This document shows positions 1-10,302 of a stretch of DNA of 64,000 nucleotides, in pieces. This stretch comes from Ampelocalamus luodianensis. Lineage: Eukaryota; Streptophyta; Magnoliopsida; Poales; Poaceae. Numbering within the stretch: position 1 is the first letter of the stretch; every line of letters starts with the position of its first letter. The translations under genes and the position numbers were made by a program. Where the stretch lies: NCBI GenBank assembly GCA_036346255.1, contig CM070632.1:34436657-34500656 (forward strand). The letters run 5' to 3'. Under the pieces are notes generated by a model that worked only from the letters and a program-made list of their open reading frames with translations, was not told the DNA's origin and did not search any database.

Positions 1-399
1 TGGCAGTTAGCCGAAGCACCATCTTGGTGCGTCACCTCTTGTAGTTCGCACCATCGAACTCAGAGGGTTTGAGCGCAGTAGCAAAGCCAGTTGACAAAAA
101 TGCCTACAATAAGATTTTTGGAATGTTAAAAATATGAGCATTTTTTGAATTACTTTAATCCAGAAATATACTAGATAAATCATGAAAATTACTCTAGCCA
201 TTTTCACAAAGCAGGTAAACAAGAACACTATAGGCATATGAATTTCTATAAGGACATAAACTAGCATACATATCACAATGTTCAAGGCAGCAACAAATAA
301 TAAAGCTAACCAAGCAACAAGTACGAGATAGCTATACCTAGATCCAGTGGAAGGAGCAGTAGCAGCAGCAGGAGTCATGGTGAGGTTGTCGTTCATCAT
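1..399 (-). pseudogene. copia gag 5' remnant, possibly split by an intron
   Basis: On the minus strand, paired ATG codons at 399 open a short reading frame (MMNDNLTMTPAAATAPSTGS) that runs into a plausible splice donor near 337. A possible acceptor lies near 105. Downstream of it one frame reads A-L-K-P-S-E-F-D-G-A-N-Y-K-R, a stop, then R-T-K-M-V-L. This resembles the start of a plant copia Gag (F-D-G-x-N-Y-x-x-W), with the usual Trp codon changed to TGA. The proposed splice does not keep the reading phase exactly, so the intron is uncertain. The fragment leaves the window on the left. Its upstream part appears to be cut by the gypsy array that starts at 631. Confidence 0.45.
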
Positions 400-630
400 G
401 GCGTAGTGGACGTCGTGGTAGTAATCGTGTAGTTGATGTAAACGTAGCAGAGAATCGGATGAAGAGGAAGCAGCGAGCAGTCGCGCGAACACTCTCCAAA
501 AACCTTATTCGTCCTCGCTCGTGCAAGCCTTCAAGGATGAGGGTTCTGGAGGCCTACTCTCCCGGTGCGGCCGTATACGCGCTTCATCAGGATGGAGATC
601 GCCAGAGACAGCAACAAAACAGTAGAGTTC
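400..630 (-). mobile_element. copia LTR/leader fragment flanking the gypsy array
   Basis: This stretch lies between the gag-like remnant and the first gypsy LTR. Together with 15405-15923 it would form one continuous minus-strand copia LTR plus leader once the array is removed. The last five bases (AGTTC, 626-630) are repeated right after the array at 15405-15409 as a target-site duplication. The 30 bases at 601-630 also occur unchanged at 14615-14644, just before the third gypsy LTR. No clear primer-binding site is visible here. Confidence 0.45.
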
Positions 631-1390
631 TGTCGGTGTTTTAGAACCGATCTTACGTAAAGATTATTTGATTCAGGAGGGTCTCCACAATTGATCACGC
701 AGACAAAGGAGACACGGGAATTTTTATACAGGTTCGGGCCTTCTCCAGCGAGAATAACAACCCTACTCTTGTGTGTGTTGTATTAGGTGTCCTGGTTACA
801 ATTCGGGAAAAAACTTGCGCTAATCCTCCTCCCGCTCTTTATCTCTAAAAGACACCTATTTATATTATATCGTGAGGAAGGCTGTCGTTCCAGGCCTGGA
901 GGTGCTCATTATTGTAATAATGAGAGTAATTGCCAGAGTAGTAACCTCCCCACGTCGTCTGACGGTTACCAATCAGAGATAAAGATGAGTTAACTGTAGT
1001 TATTTCAGGTATAACTACGTATCTTGACCGCTCAGATCTCACAATTAATATGGCCTACTGGTGAGTGGACCTAGTTATCTGTGGAGAAGTCGTAGCAGGG
1101 CTAGTTGTAGTAGGACTTACGACCAATGGGTAGTCGTAGAAAAGCTTACGACTGGATACTGGTCGTAAAAAGACTTACGACCGAAGATAATCGTAAGAGA
1201 TCTTACGATTACGACATAGTCGTGGAAATACTTACGACCACGTGGCTGGTCGTAGAAGGACTTACGACCACCTGGCTAACTTCTCCCTTACAACTGTAAG
1301 GGGTATACCTAGTAACTGTGTGACGTCATATTTACCCATATTATACGATTAAGGATAAATAGTAAAATAAGGATTATTAGATCCTCGTCA
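631..1390 (-). repeat. Tat LTR copy 1 (3' LTR of full-length element)
   Basis: A 760-bp LTR beginning TGTCGGTGTT and ending CCTCGTCA on the plus strand. Near-identical copies lie at 12547-13305 and 14645-15404. The sequence just inside (1391 onward) reads TCTAGCCCCCCAGC, whose complement is the polypurine tract that primes plus-strand DNA synthesis. The distal part holds the hairpin-motif array described separately. Confidence 0.93.
1094..1275. repeat. Array of short hairpin units inside the Tat LTR
   Basis: About six units of roughly 30 bp each follow the pattern GTCGTA, about eight bases, then CTTACGAC. Each unit can pair as a 6-7 bp stem with a short loop, for example GGTCGTA with TACGACC. 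Neighbouring units keep their pairing ends even where the loops differ (AATCGTA pairs with TTACGATT). The same array occurs in the other two LTR copies (about 13005-13185 and 15100-15280). Related units lie at 1548-1607, 2940-3052 and 4466-4562. Confidence 0.85.
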
Positions 1391-1547
1391 TCTAGCCCCC
1401 CAGCTTCAAGTGAAAATAACCTACTTGGACGAGGAGTCATAGATGATCCTACGGACACTAGGAGGCTGTAGGAAAAATATTGAAGGAAAAACTCATCAAC
1501 ATGTGTCTCTTTCGACCAGAAATATGCTTGGTCGAGGCAGTTTGTTG

Positions 1548-1607
1548 GAAATCTTACGATTACAAGATAGTCGTAGAAAATCTTACGACTTCGGAGTAAT
1601 CGTAGCC
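1548..1607. repeat. Hairpin units upstream of the antisense gene
   Basis: Two to three units of the same GTCGTA/TACGAC hairpin family as in the LTR lie about 160 bp inside the element, upstream of the antisense gene. The second copy keeps them at about 13460-13520. Confidence 0.75.
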
Positions 1608-2939
1608 CTATGATCAGAAGCAAAACCTTTCCGATCGGCATTTCTCTTGATCAGAAGTATACTTGGTCAAGAAGGTAATTTCGCTTGAGGTTTGAAAAGA
1701 GCCTCGGTACTCTCGAACAGGCATATTTTAAAAAGATTTGTCCGTTAGACCAATTCCCGAAGCGGTGGAAACCGTTGGGTTCCCACGGCATTTTGTTTCA
1801 AGCATACGGTTATAAAACGGACCGCGGGGATGAATTTAGGGTTCTTACCTTTTCCCCAGTTCACCCTGATTGTTTGTCGTCTTCTCGTCTCTTCCGCCGC
1901 CGGCGACACTGTGCACTTTCTTGAACCTTTCCCAAATCCAACTCTCTCCTCCTTGAGAAAAGATGGCTAGGATCGTCTCTGAGTGGGCTAAATCGGAAAT
2001 GGACAACGCGAGGATGAATGCCTTGGTTGCCGCCGAGAAAATTCTCGAGGAGTTACTCGTGAAGTGGATTGCGGCGAATGGACAACACTGGCCGTCGGGG
2101 GAGGACGATCAAATCCCTGTCTTCCAGGCGTATTGTGAGTGTGGCCTCCGATTGCCTGCTCACCCCTTCCTCACACTCGCGCTCGAGCACTTTGGGGTGG
2201 AATTAGTGAACCTTGGTCCTAATTCCATCACAATGCTGAGTGTATTCGTGTATCTGTGTGAGGCATACCTGGGGATTCCGGCAGACCTCGAGCTTTTCCA
2301 GTATTATTACGGGATTGCTCGACATGCCAGAATTGCTGGGAGTTGTGGTCTGAAGCTCCACAACGGGAAGTCGGAGGAGTATATTCAGATGTTCACCCGG
2401 TCGTCGTAGCCAGGGTGGAAGAAGAACTGGTTTTACTGGGAATTCACCAAAGAAGACAGCCTCTCGTTTATCGGAAACACCACCGAGAGGATCTCTTCCC
2501 GGGATTCAACTCCCAGTAATCTTGACCGGATCGCCCCCTACATTCAAGCCATCAAAGACTTGAAGACGGGGGGGGGGGGCTTACCAGATGGCACGTGGTG
2601 AAGGACTTCGTCACGCGCCGCATTAGTCCCCTGAAGAAACGAGTCCCTCCTATGTGGAGGTACTCGGGGAAAGAAGACCCGACCAGGGATTACAAGGATG
2701 GTAAGTGGAAAGCTCACTTTTTGACTTTGGCCTTGGCTAATCTTGATCTGGTCTATTGATTGTGTCGTTTGTCCATACAGATCTTCCACAGGCAAAAATT
2801 GACGCTCGTGTCAGGCTTATCTGTGAGAAGAGTCCTTCCAGTGTGGCAGCTCCCCAAACTCTCGCGGTTTTAACCGCAGAGGAAAAGGTAGAGCGCCTAA
2901 AGGTAATCGAGAATCGACTTCATCTTTAGGCATCTATTA

Positions 2940-3052
2940 TCGTAAAACGATTTACGACTAAAAGATTTGTCGTAGAAAAACTTACGACTGTGGGCTGGTC
3001 GTAGAAGAACTTACGACCGATTAGTGATCGTAGAAAAACTTACGACCACTTT
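2940..3052. repeat. Hairpin units within an intron of the antisense gene
   Basis: Four units of the GTCGTA(G)AAA...CTTACGAC family lie in the inferred intron between 2902 and 3080. One example pairs GGTCGTA with TACGACC around a short A-rich loop. They match the LTR array in unit length and stem sequence. Confidence 0.8.
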
Positions 3053-4465
3053 CTTTTTCTGATTTTCGACAGAAGGTAGGCATGGAAGACCGCCAAGACG
3101 ACAGCGCAAGTGGAGTCAGCAAAATCCCCTCCAACCAAAAAGCATCGACTTGTAAAGATTGGCGACAAAGGTGGCTCGAGTTCGGCTCCTCTTGCTCCTT
3201 TTGCTAAATTCGTTGCAGACATGGCTGCGGGGAGGAAAAAGCAGAGGAAGCTGCCTTTGCCCTTAAGCGCAAAGCCCCCAAGACCAAGGTACCATTCTAT
3301 TACGACAACAAGACTTTCGTAGTTTCTGCTTCTCGTGGCTTTATAAGGCAGCTAGAAAAGGAGAACTGGAAGAGCTTCATGTCTTTTGTGAAGGAAACTG
3401 CTGCTTTCGCAGAACCTGAGGTCGAGGGTAGCAATGCTCTTGAGGTGGTCGAGACAGATCTCGGTCATTCAGGGAGTCTAGGGGTCACGAAGCGGCGACT
3501 CCCGTTCCCCAAACTGAATCTCGACCATCAGTAGTCGAGAGGAAGTTGAAGAAACCTTCCGTTGGGAAGGTTGCTCCCAAGTTTCGGGTTAGGTCCAGCG
3601 CGCAGAGGTATGTGAAAACAGAAGTGTAAGAACAACATTTACCCTTTGTTTTTCACAAGTTAACTTACTTTTCGTTTTGTGATCTTAGCCCAACTCCTTC
3701 AGCCCCCAGGGATGCTTCTATTGAGAAGCCCGCTGTCACCTCTTCAGCCTGCAAAGGTGTGACTGCGATAGTAGCTAAAGCTCCAGCTACTATTCCCATG
3801 GTGGAGGAAGTTATCGCTGCTGAAGTCGCTACGACCACCGAGGTAGTCGTAGGGATGGAAGTGGAGACAAGGGAGGCCACGGGGGAGACACCGGGAGTCG
3901 GTGGTGGTGACAGTTCCAACCACCGTGCCGGTAAGGAGGTTGTCGAGGACGTTTCTTCTGGTCCTCCAGGCGGTGCTTCTATCACCGAATCAGAGGAAGA
4001 AGAGTACTTTAACTTCTGCTCTGATTTCTTTAGCCCTGCTTCTATCGTAGGATCTTCTGTCTACCAGTCTCGCGACCGAGTTCCTCACCCCAGCAACATT
4101 CCCAATTGCGGGGATGTCTTCGATAACGAACGTCTCAAAGGGGTTTGGTGGAAACGAGTCGAGGAGATGGATGGGCTGAAAGATCCGTCACGGATAGTCT
4201 CTATGTTTGCTTGGTCAAGCATGAATGTAAGTATTCATCGATACTTATATGTGTGGTTTTATCCCTATTTTTTATCGTCTTTCTCTCCTGCAGAGAGCCG
4301 TGGAACAAATTGCTACGATTTGTGAATACAATCGGCAACTTGTCAAATTGCGACAAGAGAAAGCAGTACTCTGCGAGCATGCAGAGAGGTGGTGAGTAAC
4401 AGACACTTGTAATCATTTTATAATTCGACTACTTGTTCAGTATTCGGTGGGGGTTGTCATAAAAA

Positions 4466-4562
4466 ATCTTACGACTTGGTACTGGTCGTAGAAAATCTTA
4501 CGACCAGGAGTAATCGTAGAAAAACTTACGATCACACATCAGTCGTAGAAATACTTACGACT
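4466..4562. repeat. Hairpin units within a second intron of the antisense gene
   Basis: Four further units of the same family (ACTGGTCGTAGAAAATCTT and relatives) lie in the inferred intron between 4391 and 4602. The coding exons on either side have no comparable array. Confidence 0.8.
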
Positions 4563-5479
4563 GCTCGTCTGTGTATTCATGTCTACCCTTAACTTTTTCA
4601 GGTTTAAGAGTGACGAAAAGACCTTAGCTGATTCGCTTGACTTCGAAAAAGCCGAGACGAAAAAGCTAAGGGATGAGGTCACCAACCTTCTGAAGAAGCT
4701 TCAGGAGGCTAACTCTGCAACTCAGGAATTGTAGGAAAAAATAAACCGTGGAGTCACGACTACTTATAATCTTGATCTTCACCTTCTTAACCTCTCATTC
4801 TTTTACAGAAAAAGAAGAAAAAAAATAAGGCCCTTCAGGCCGAGGTGGGGACTCTTCGGATCGAGGTCCAGGAAAAGTCCTCGGTCATTCGTGAGATCGT
4901 CCGCATCGCGAAAGACAAAGATCAAGAAATTGAGAAGTTAGGTTCTCAATTAGCGGGTAAGTAAAACTTTACCTGCTATTAAATTGTTTTTCCTTCTCGC
5001 AGAATCATTTTATCTAACCAATCTTTACTCATTTCAGAGCGATTAGTTGAAATAAAACAACTCCACGAGGCTTCGACTTGCACCCAGGAGGAGATGAAGT
5101 CGATGAAGATCAATCTTCAAGACAACATTTCGCTTTTGAACAATGTACTCGATGGGCTTCATGCTGAAAAGGTCGCACCTCGCGATGATACGATAGCTGC
5201 TCATACGAGTGCCATTAGGGAGCAAGTCGGTACCTTGCCAGAGTTGGTGTCTACTCTGAAGACCAACCAGAATGACTCGATAAAAGAAGCGGTCAAAGGA
5301 GTTGTAAGCTTTGTTTTAGCAAAGCTTAAAGCCTGTGACCCCAACCTTAACCCTTATTCTGTTGAAGCTGACTTCGACTGTACCGAATCTGAAGTAGAAC
5401 GGTTAATCGAGGAGATGCAGTCAGCCAGCGAGAAGGTCGCGGAGGAGATGCAAATAGAATCTCCTTTGTCGGAGTAGTC

Positions 5480-5680
5480 TGATGTATAAATATATGATCC
5501 TTCCTCTTTCCTGCAAATTATCTCGTAGAGTAGTTAGTAACTCGTAAGATAATGAAAAGGAAAAAATAATCAGGTCAGATATGTGCAATTCCTCCTTCCT
5601 TCTTCCTTTTCCCTGCGAATCATCTTGTAGAGTAGTTAGTAACTCGTAAGATAATAACTAAGAAAAAGAGACTAAGACTA
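5480..5680. repeat. Imperfect tandem duplication downstream of the antisense gene
   Basis: A segment containing GTAGAGTAGTTAGTAACTCG occurs at about 5525 and again at about 5630. Each copy has a pyrimidine-rich stretch before it and a purine-rich stretch after it. It lies just past the antisense stop codon and may be its 3' region. Confidence 0.7.
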
Positions 5681-5759
5681 AGAAATGAAGTCATGTTTAT
5701 AACTTTATCCTAGCCCCCGACTATTTGCTTAGTTTATTTGAATAAACTAAGGAAATAGT

Positions 5760-6430
5760 AAAGAAATAGTTTCTGAAAACAGAGAGGTTTGTTCGACTTA
5801 TAGCTTTCGATTCTCGATTATCTTGCACTAGTCGAAAGAGTAGAAACGGATCGACGCTAGGAAGTTCCCTCTAGTGGGCAGGACCACGTGCAGAAAGGAA
5901 AGGCTTCGACTAGGCGATGTTACCATCTACAACCAGATTAATCAAATCAATAACGACAACTTGAGTAAAACAAACATCTAGAGTACCTTAAAAAATTCAT
6001 TCGACCTTTTTCAATGTACCCGACAAGTTTGTCCTGGTAGCAAGAGTAGGAAACGGGACAATGCTAGGAAGTACCTTTTAGTGGTCTGGACCACGTGCAG
6101 AAAGGAGAAGCTTCGACTAGGTGTGTTTCTTCCTCCAACCAGTTAAAACCGATCAAGTTTACCAAAAGTAGTCGAACGAATCTCAAAAGTGCGCTCTTCT
6201 TAGAGTATTTTTCAAAATGAATAAATAAACTAAGGTAACACGAATTTGCTTAAAAACTTTTCGACCATATTTCTGAGCCCAAAAAAAACTTTGTATTGGT
6301 AGCAAAAGTTAGGAACAAAGTGATACTAGGAAGCTCCTTCTAGCGGGCAAGACCACATGTAGAGAGAAGAGACTTCGACTAGTTGTTGTGTCCTTTCTTC
6401 GACCAGTGTAAAGAGAAAATGAGCGTACGA
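5760..6430. repeat. Three imperfect tandem repeats of about 230 bp
   Basis: Three consecutive segments share the order: TAGxAAxxAC, GCTAGGAAG(C/T), TCTAG(T/C)GGxC(A/T)GGACCAC(G/A)TG, AGAAAGGA(A/G), CTTCGACTAG. The cores lie at about 5830-5945, 6035-6145 and 6290-6415. They sit between the antisense gene and integrase and have no coding potential. Non-coding tandem repeats in this interval are known from several Tat-lineage elements. Confidence 0.75.
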
Positions 6431-6594
6431 AGAATGATCGAAAAAACCTGATACTTTATTGTCGTGGAGGTTTGTTACACGTAAAATTTGCGTAACTGGT
6501 CAAGTTTCCAAGAGTTTGAGAGAACGCAGCCATCCTCCATTTCAAGTCGTACCGAACCTGGACGCGTAACTTCGACCACGGTGTAAGGACCTTC

Positions 6595-8150
6595 CTACTT
6601 GGGGGAAAGTTTATTCCGATTAGATTGCGATTGGATAAGCCTCAATACCAAGTCACCTACAGCAAGGCTGCGAGGTTGGACCTTACGATCATAGTATTTA
6701 CGGAGGGCTTGTTGGTAGACTGTTGAACGGATTAGAGCCTGGTCCCTTTTTTCCTCGAGCAGGTTGATGTCATTTGCTCGAAGTTGTTCTTGGATGGAGT
6801 CGTTAAAATTTTCAACTTGTGCTGATCTGATCTTTAGTTCTGGTGGAAGCATGGCTTCTGCGCCAAAAACTAGAAAGAAAGGTGTTTCCCAGTGCCTCGG
6901 CTTAGTCGCGTCTGAATTGCCCATAATACTGAAGGTAATTCTTGTACCCAAGACCCCAAGCGTTTGACAAGCTGGTCGAAGACTCGGGTCTTAATTCCCT
7001 TCATTATCTGGCCATTCGCTCTTTTGACTGCCCTGTTGCTTTGGGGGTGGGCAACAGAAGTGTAACACAATTGGGTTCCCAACTCGTCGCAAAATTCCTG
7101 AAATTTTGCGCTCGAAAATTGTTTGCCATTATCTGTGATAATTCGACTTGGTACCCCAAATCGAGTTATCACGCATCTCATCATGAACCTTTTCACTGCT
7201 TCCATTTTTATCCTAGTCATAGGCTCAGCTTCTATCCATTTTGTGAACGTGTCAATAGCCACAAAAAGGAATTTAAATCCACCTGGAGCTCTGGGTAATG
7301 GTCCTAGGATATCGAGACCCCAGGTCGCAAAAGGCCAAGACAGAGGGATTGTTTGTAACGCCTGAGCTGGTTGGTGTATTTGCCTGCTATGAAACTGACA
7401 TTGCACACATTTTTTAACCAACTCCCTGGCATCGTAGAGGGCTGTTAGCCAATAAAAATCTTGTTGAAAGGCTTTACCGACCAGCGTTCTGTAAGAAGCA
7501 TGAGTTCCACAGATGCCTCCGTGTATGTCGTGAAGGAGTTTTGATCCTTCGCTTTGCGGAATACATCGCATGAGCACCCCTTGGGCTCCTCTTTTATAGA
7601 GGACAGCTTCGACCAAAGTATACATTTTGGCCTTTCGGGATAGTTGATCTGCTTCGAGCTCATCGTCGGGTACGGAACCCGTCTGAAGATACTTGTCGAT
7701 GGGAGTCATCCAGGTATCTTCGTACTCTAGAGAGGTTATTTCGATAGGAGGCGTCTCTAGTTCTTCAACTAGAGACGACTTCTGAAGTTGCTCTAGAAAA
7801 ACCCCTTTTGGTACTAAGGATCGGGAAGAAGCTAGACGAGCAAGTTGGTCTGCGAGGAAATTATCCTTTCGAGGAATAAATTGTAACTCAAAGCCCAAAA
7901 AACGTCTTTCTAACTTTTGGACTTCCGATAAGTACCGAGACATAGTTGGATTAGAGCATTGGTACTCTTTTCCAACTTGATTTATGACTAGTTGAGAGTC
8001 TCCTCTCACGAGTATTCGACGAATCAAGAGCGCTTTCGCGGCTCGTATGCCAGCTAGTAAACCTTCGTATTCTGCCATGTTGTTAGTGGCCTGAAAGTTT
8101 AATTGTATGACATACTTTAAGGTCTTTCTGGTAGGAGATTCTAGGACCAC
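6595..8150 (-). pseudogene. Tat pol: RNase H and integrase
   Basis: RNase H is recognised by N-N-M-A-E-Y-E-G-L and the downstream R-G-D-S-Q-L-V-I region, followed by an A-D-Q-L-A-R-L-A-S end. The integrase that follows has a zinc-binding H-x-x-H-C-x-x-C-like module (C-V-Q-C), then the core with W-G-L-D-I-L-G-P for the first Asp and I-I-T-D-N-G for the second. The third catalytic position should be Glu, but this copy reads S-N-R-A-V-K-R-A-N-G, giving Lys. The frame then slips near 6870-6950 into a short fragment (W-E-T-P-F-F-L-V-F-G-A-E-A). With Lys in the DDE triad, integrase activity is not expected. Confidence 0.88.
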
Positions 8151-8365
8151 CCCAGCCCCGAGCCACTTATTGTAAGTGACCCGTCAAAGTACATCATCCA
8201 CTGGTCGTGAGAATCGTACTGGGGATCCTGAGGTTCAGGATTTGTCCATTCGGTGACAAAGTCTGCCAAGATCTGGGAATTAATGGTCGTTCCGGACACG
8301 AAATGGATGTCAAACTCCCCAAGTTCGACTGACTATTTTGCCATACGTCCCGCTGTTTTCCTATT

Positions 8366-9317
8366 CTAGTGGATCGCTCCTAAGGAAAACTCAGAGGACA
8401 CAGCTAGTTTGTGCGTCTGAAAATAGTGCCATAGTTTCCTCGAAGACATGAGGAGGACATATAGAAGTTTTTGAACCTGAGGGTAATGGTCCTTAGGCCC
8501 GTGTAAAACTCTACTAACGTAGTAAACTAGTCGTTGTACGTTCTCACGTTCTACGACCAGTACTGCGCTTACTGCCTGTGGCATGGCAGCTAGAGATGAT
8601 GGTATTTATCTTTTCGAGATTTGCTTCGATTCCTCGTGCAGAGACCAAGAATCCAAGCTATTTTCCTGAAGAGACTCTGAACACACACTTCTCATGATTA
8701 AGTTTCAGGTGGTATTTTATGAGGTTATCGAATGTTTCTTGTAGGTCTGCGATATGATTAAGCCGTTTGCTGCTTTTTACGACTAGATCATCCACGTAGG
8801 CCTCCAAGTTTCGGCCTAGTTGATGAGCAAAAGTCGTTTGCATCAAACGCTGAAAAGAAGCCCCAGCATTCTTTAAACCGAATGGCATTTTGACGTAGCA
8901 AAATATTCCAAATGGTGTAATAAATGCGGTATTTTCTTCATCTTCTCGACACATATTGATCTGGTAATAACCAGAGTATGCATCCAGAAAGCTCAATATT
9001 TCACATCCTGCAATAGAGTCAACCAACTGATCAATACGAGGTAAAGGCAAATCATCTTTTGGACAAACTTTATTTAGATCAGTGAAGTCTATGCACCTAC
9101 ACGATTTGCCGTTCGACTTCCTAACCATTACAGGGTTAGCCAACCACTCGGGGTGGTTGACTTCTCTTATGAAGCCTGCTTTAAGCAACTTGTCCAATTC
9201 TGACCTAATAACATCTCGTCGATCAGGGGCAAATCTCCATAACTTCTGCTTTACGGGTACTTTGTTAGGCCGTAAGGCTAGCCTGTGCTCAATCACTTCT
9301 GTGGGGACTCCAGGCAT
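8366..9317 (-). pseudogene. Tat pol: reverse transcriptase
   Basis: The reverse transcriptase copies element RNA into DNA in virus-like particles. The frame at 9317-8658 contains, in order, L-x-K-A-G-F-I-R-E-V, the N-K-V-C-P-K-D region, F-L-D-A-Y-S-G-Y-Y-Q-I (first catalytic Asp), F-G-L-K-N-A-G-A-S-F-Q-R and the catalytic box Y-V-D-D near 8785. After a break at about 8658 a second piece (8584-8366) holds the connection domain (Y-Y-V-S-R-V-L-H-G). The palm motifs are intact, so the main damage is the frame break before RNase H. Confidence 0.9.
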
Positions 9318-9380
9318 GTCGGATCCTTGCCACGCGAAGACATCTGCATTTGCTTGGAGAAAAGTGATGAGGGCGTCTTC

Positions 9381-10302
9381 CTATTTGGGGTCGGAAGAAT
9401 CCCCAATGCGAACAGTCTTCGAGGGCTCCTCCGCGTCCAGAGGAACCTCTTTGACTTGGTCGTTTGGCTTTGGTGCAGCTTTAGGCTTCGACTTGCTAGT
9501 CGAAGGCTGACTTTCGTCTCGAGTTGGTATTTGTCCAACCATCTCGAGGGAACGACGGTCGCAGGAGTGTGCCATCTTCTTGCCACAATATATTGTGATT
9601 ACTCTTTTGAGACCTGACATCTTAAGACATTGATACCCATAATGAGTAGCTATTAAGAATTTTGCCAAAGTTGATTGTCCGAGTATGGCATTATATGCCG
9701 TATCGAAATCGACCACATCAAAGCAGATCTTCTCTGTCCTGAAATTGCTTGGTGAGCCAAACATTAAAGAAAGAGAAACTTAGCCATGGTTTGGCCAAAG
9801 ACCCCGGTACGATTCTATGAAAAGAATATCGTACCAGCCTTACCTTCGTCCTGGGCACTTGCATCTCGTCCAGGGTACTCGTAAACAGTATGTTTAACGA
9901 GCTTCCACCATCAACTAAAACTCGATTTACTCGACAATTGTTGATGGTGGGTTCGACCACGATCGGGAACCGACCAAGTTTAGTCGAAGGGATCGGGCAA
10001 TCACCTTTCTCAAAAGTAACAGTGAATTCTGACCACTTCGGTAATTTATTGACGAGAGGTGAGTCGATTGTGTTTACCTCGCGCTCGACGGCTTTTACCT
10101 GTCTTCGTGACTCATATACCGATGATCCTCCATAGATGTGATCGATGGTGTGTTGCGGATCCTGGAACAGCATCTCCTCCTCGTCATCCGACTCCTTCCG
10201 TCCACTTGTTTGGCCTACCTGTTCAAGAGTAGGAAGTGACCCATTGCCAAAGTAATAGTCTTCGAGTTTTCGTAGGAAAAACTTGGCAGTTACGAAAGAC
10301 AT
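9381..10302 (-). pseudogene. Tat pol: aspartic protease region
   Basis: Two overlapping minus-strand frames cover this region. The upstream one (10302-9718) holds V-L-V-D-G-G-S-S-L-N-I-L-F, the Tat form of the retroelement aspartic protease active site. It is preceded by R-x-P-I-V-V-E-P-T-I-N. The downstream one (9764-9381) continues with F-D-V-V-D-F-D-T-A-Y-N-A-I-L-G-Q, the conserved C-terminal part, and a Lys/Pro/Ser-rich linker to the reverse transcriptase. The switch between frames near 9750 is a frameshift. The protease normally cleaves the Gag-Pol polyprotein. Confidence 0.82.

Larger units (their letters stand above)
1963..5477 (+). pseudogene. Antisense multi-exon gene of the Tat element (gypsy-type transposon domain)
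   Basis: This is the additional ORF of the Tat element, transcribed opposite to gag-pol; its function is unknown. The first exon (1963 to about 2700) encodes a protein starting MARIVSEWAKSEMD, with the W-K-K-N-W-F-Y-W region of the plant 'putative gypsy type transposon' family. Likely exons, judged from frame and GT/AG sites, are 1963-2700, 2781-2902, 3080-3607, 3689-4226, 4294-4391, 4602-about 4730, about 4809-4955 and 5037-5477. The later exons encode Glu/Lys-rich, probably coiled-coil protein. An in-frame TAG at 2407 (probably from CAG), a 12-G run near 2567 and a frame slip near 3228 break it. Two introns contain the LTR hairpin motif. Exon ends around 4730-4809 are uncertain. Confidence 0.75.
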
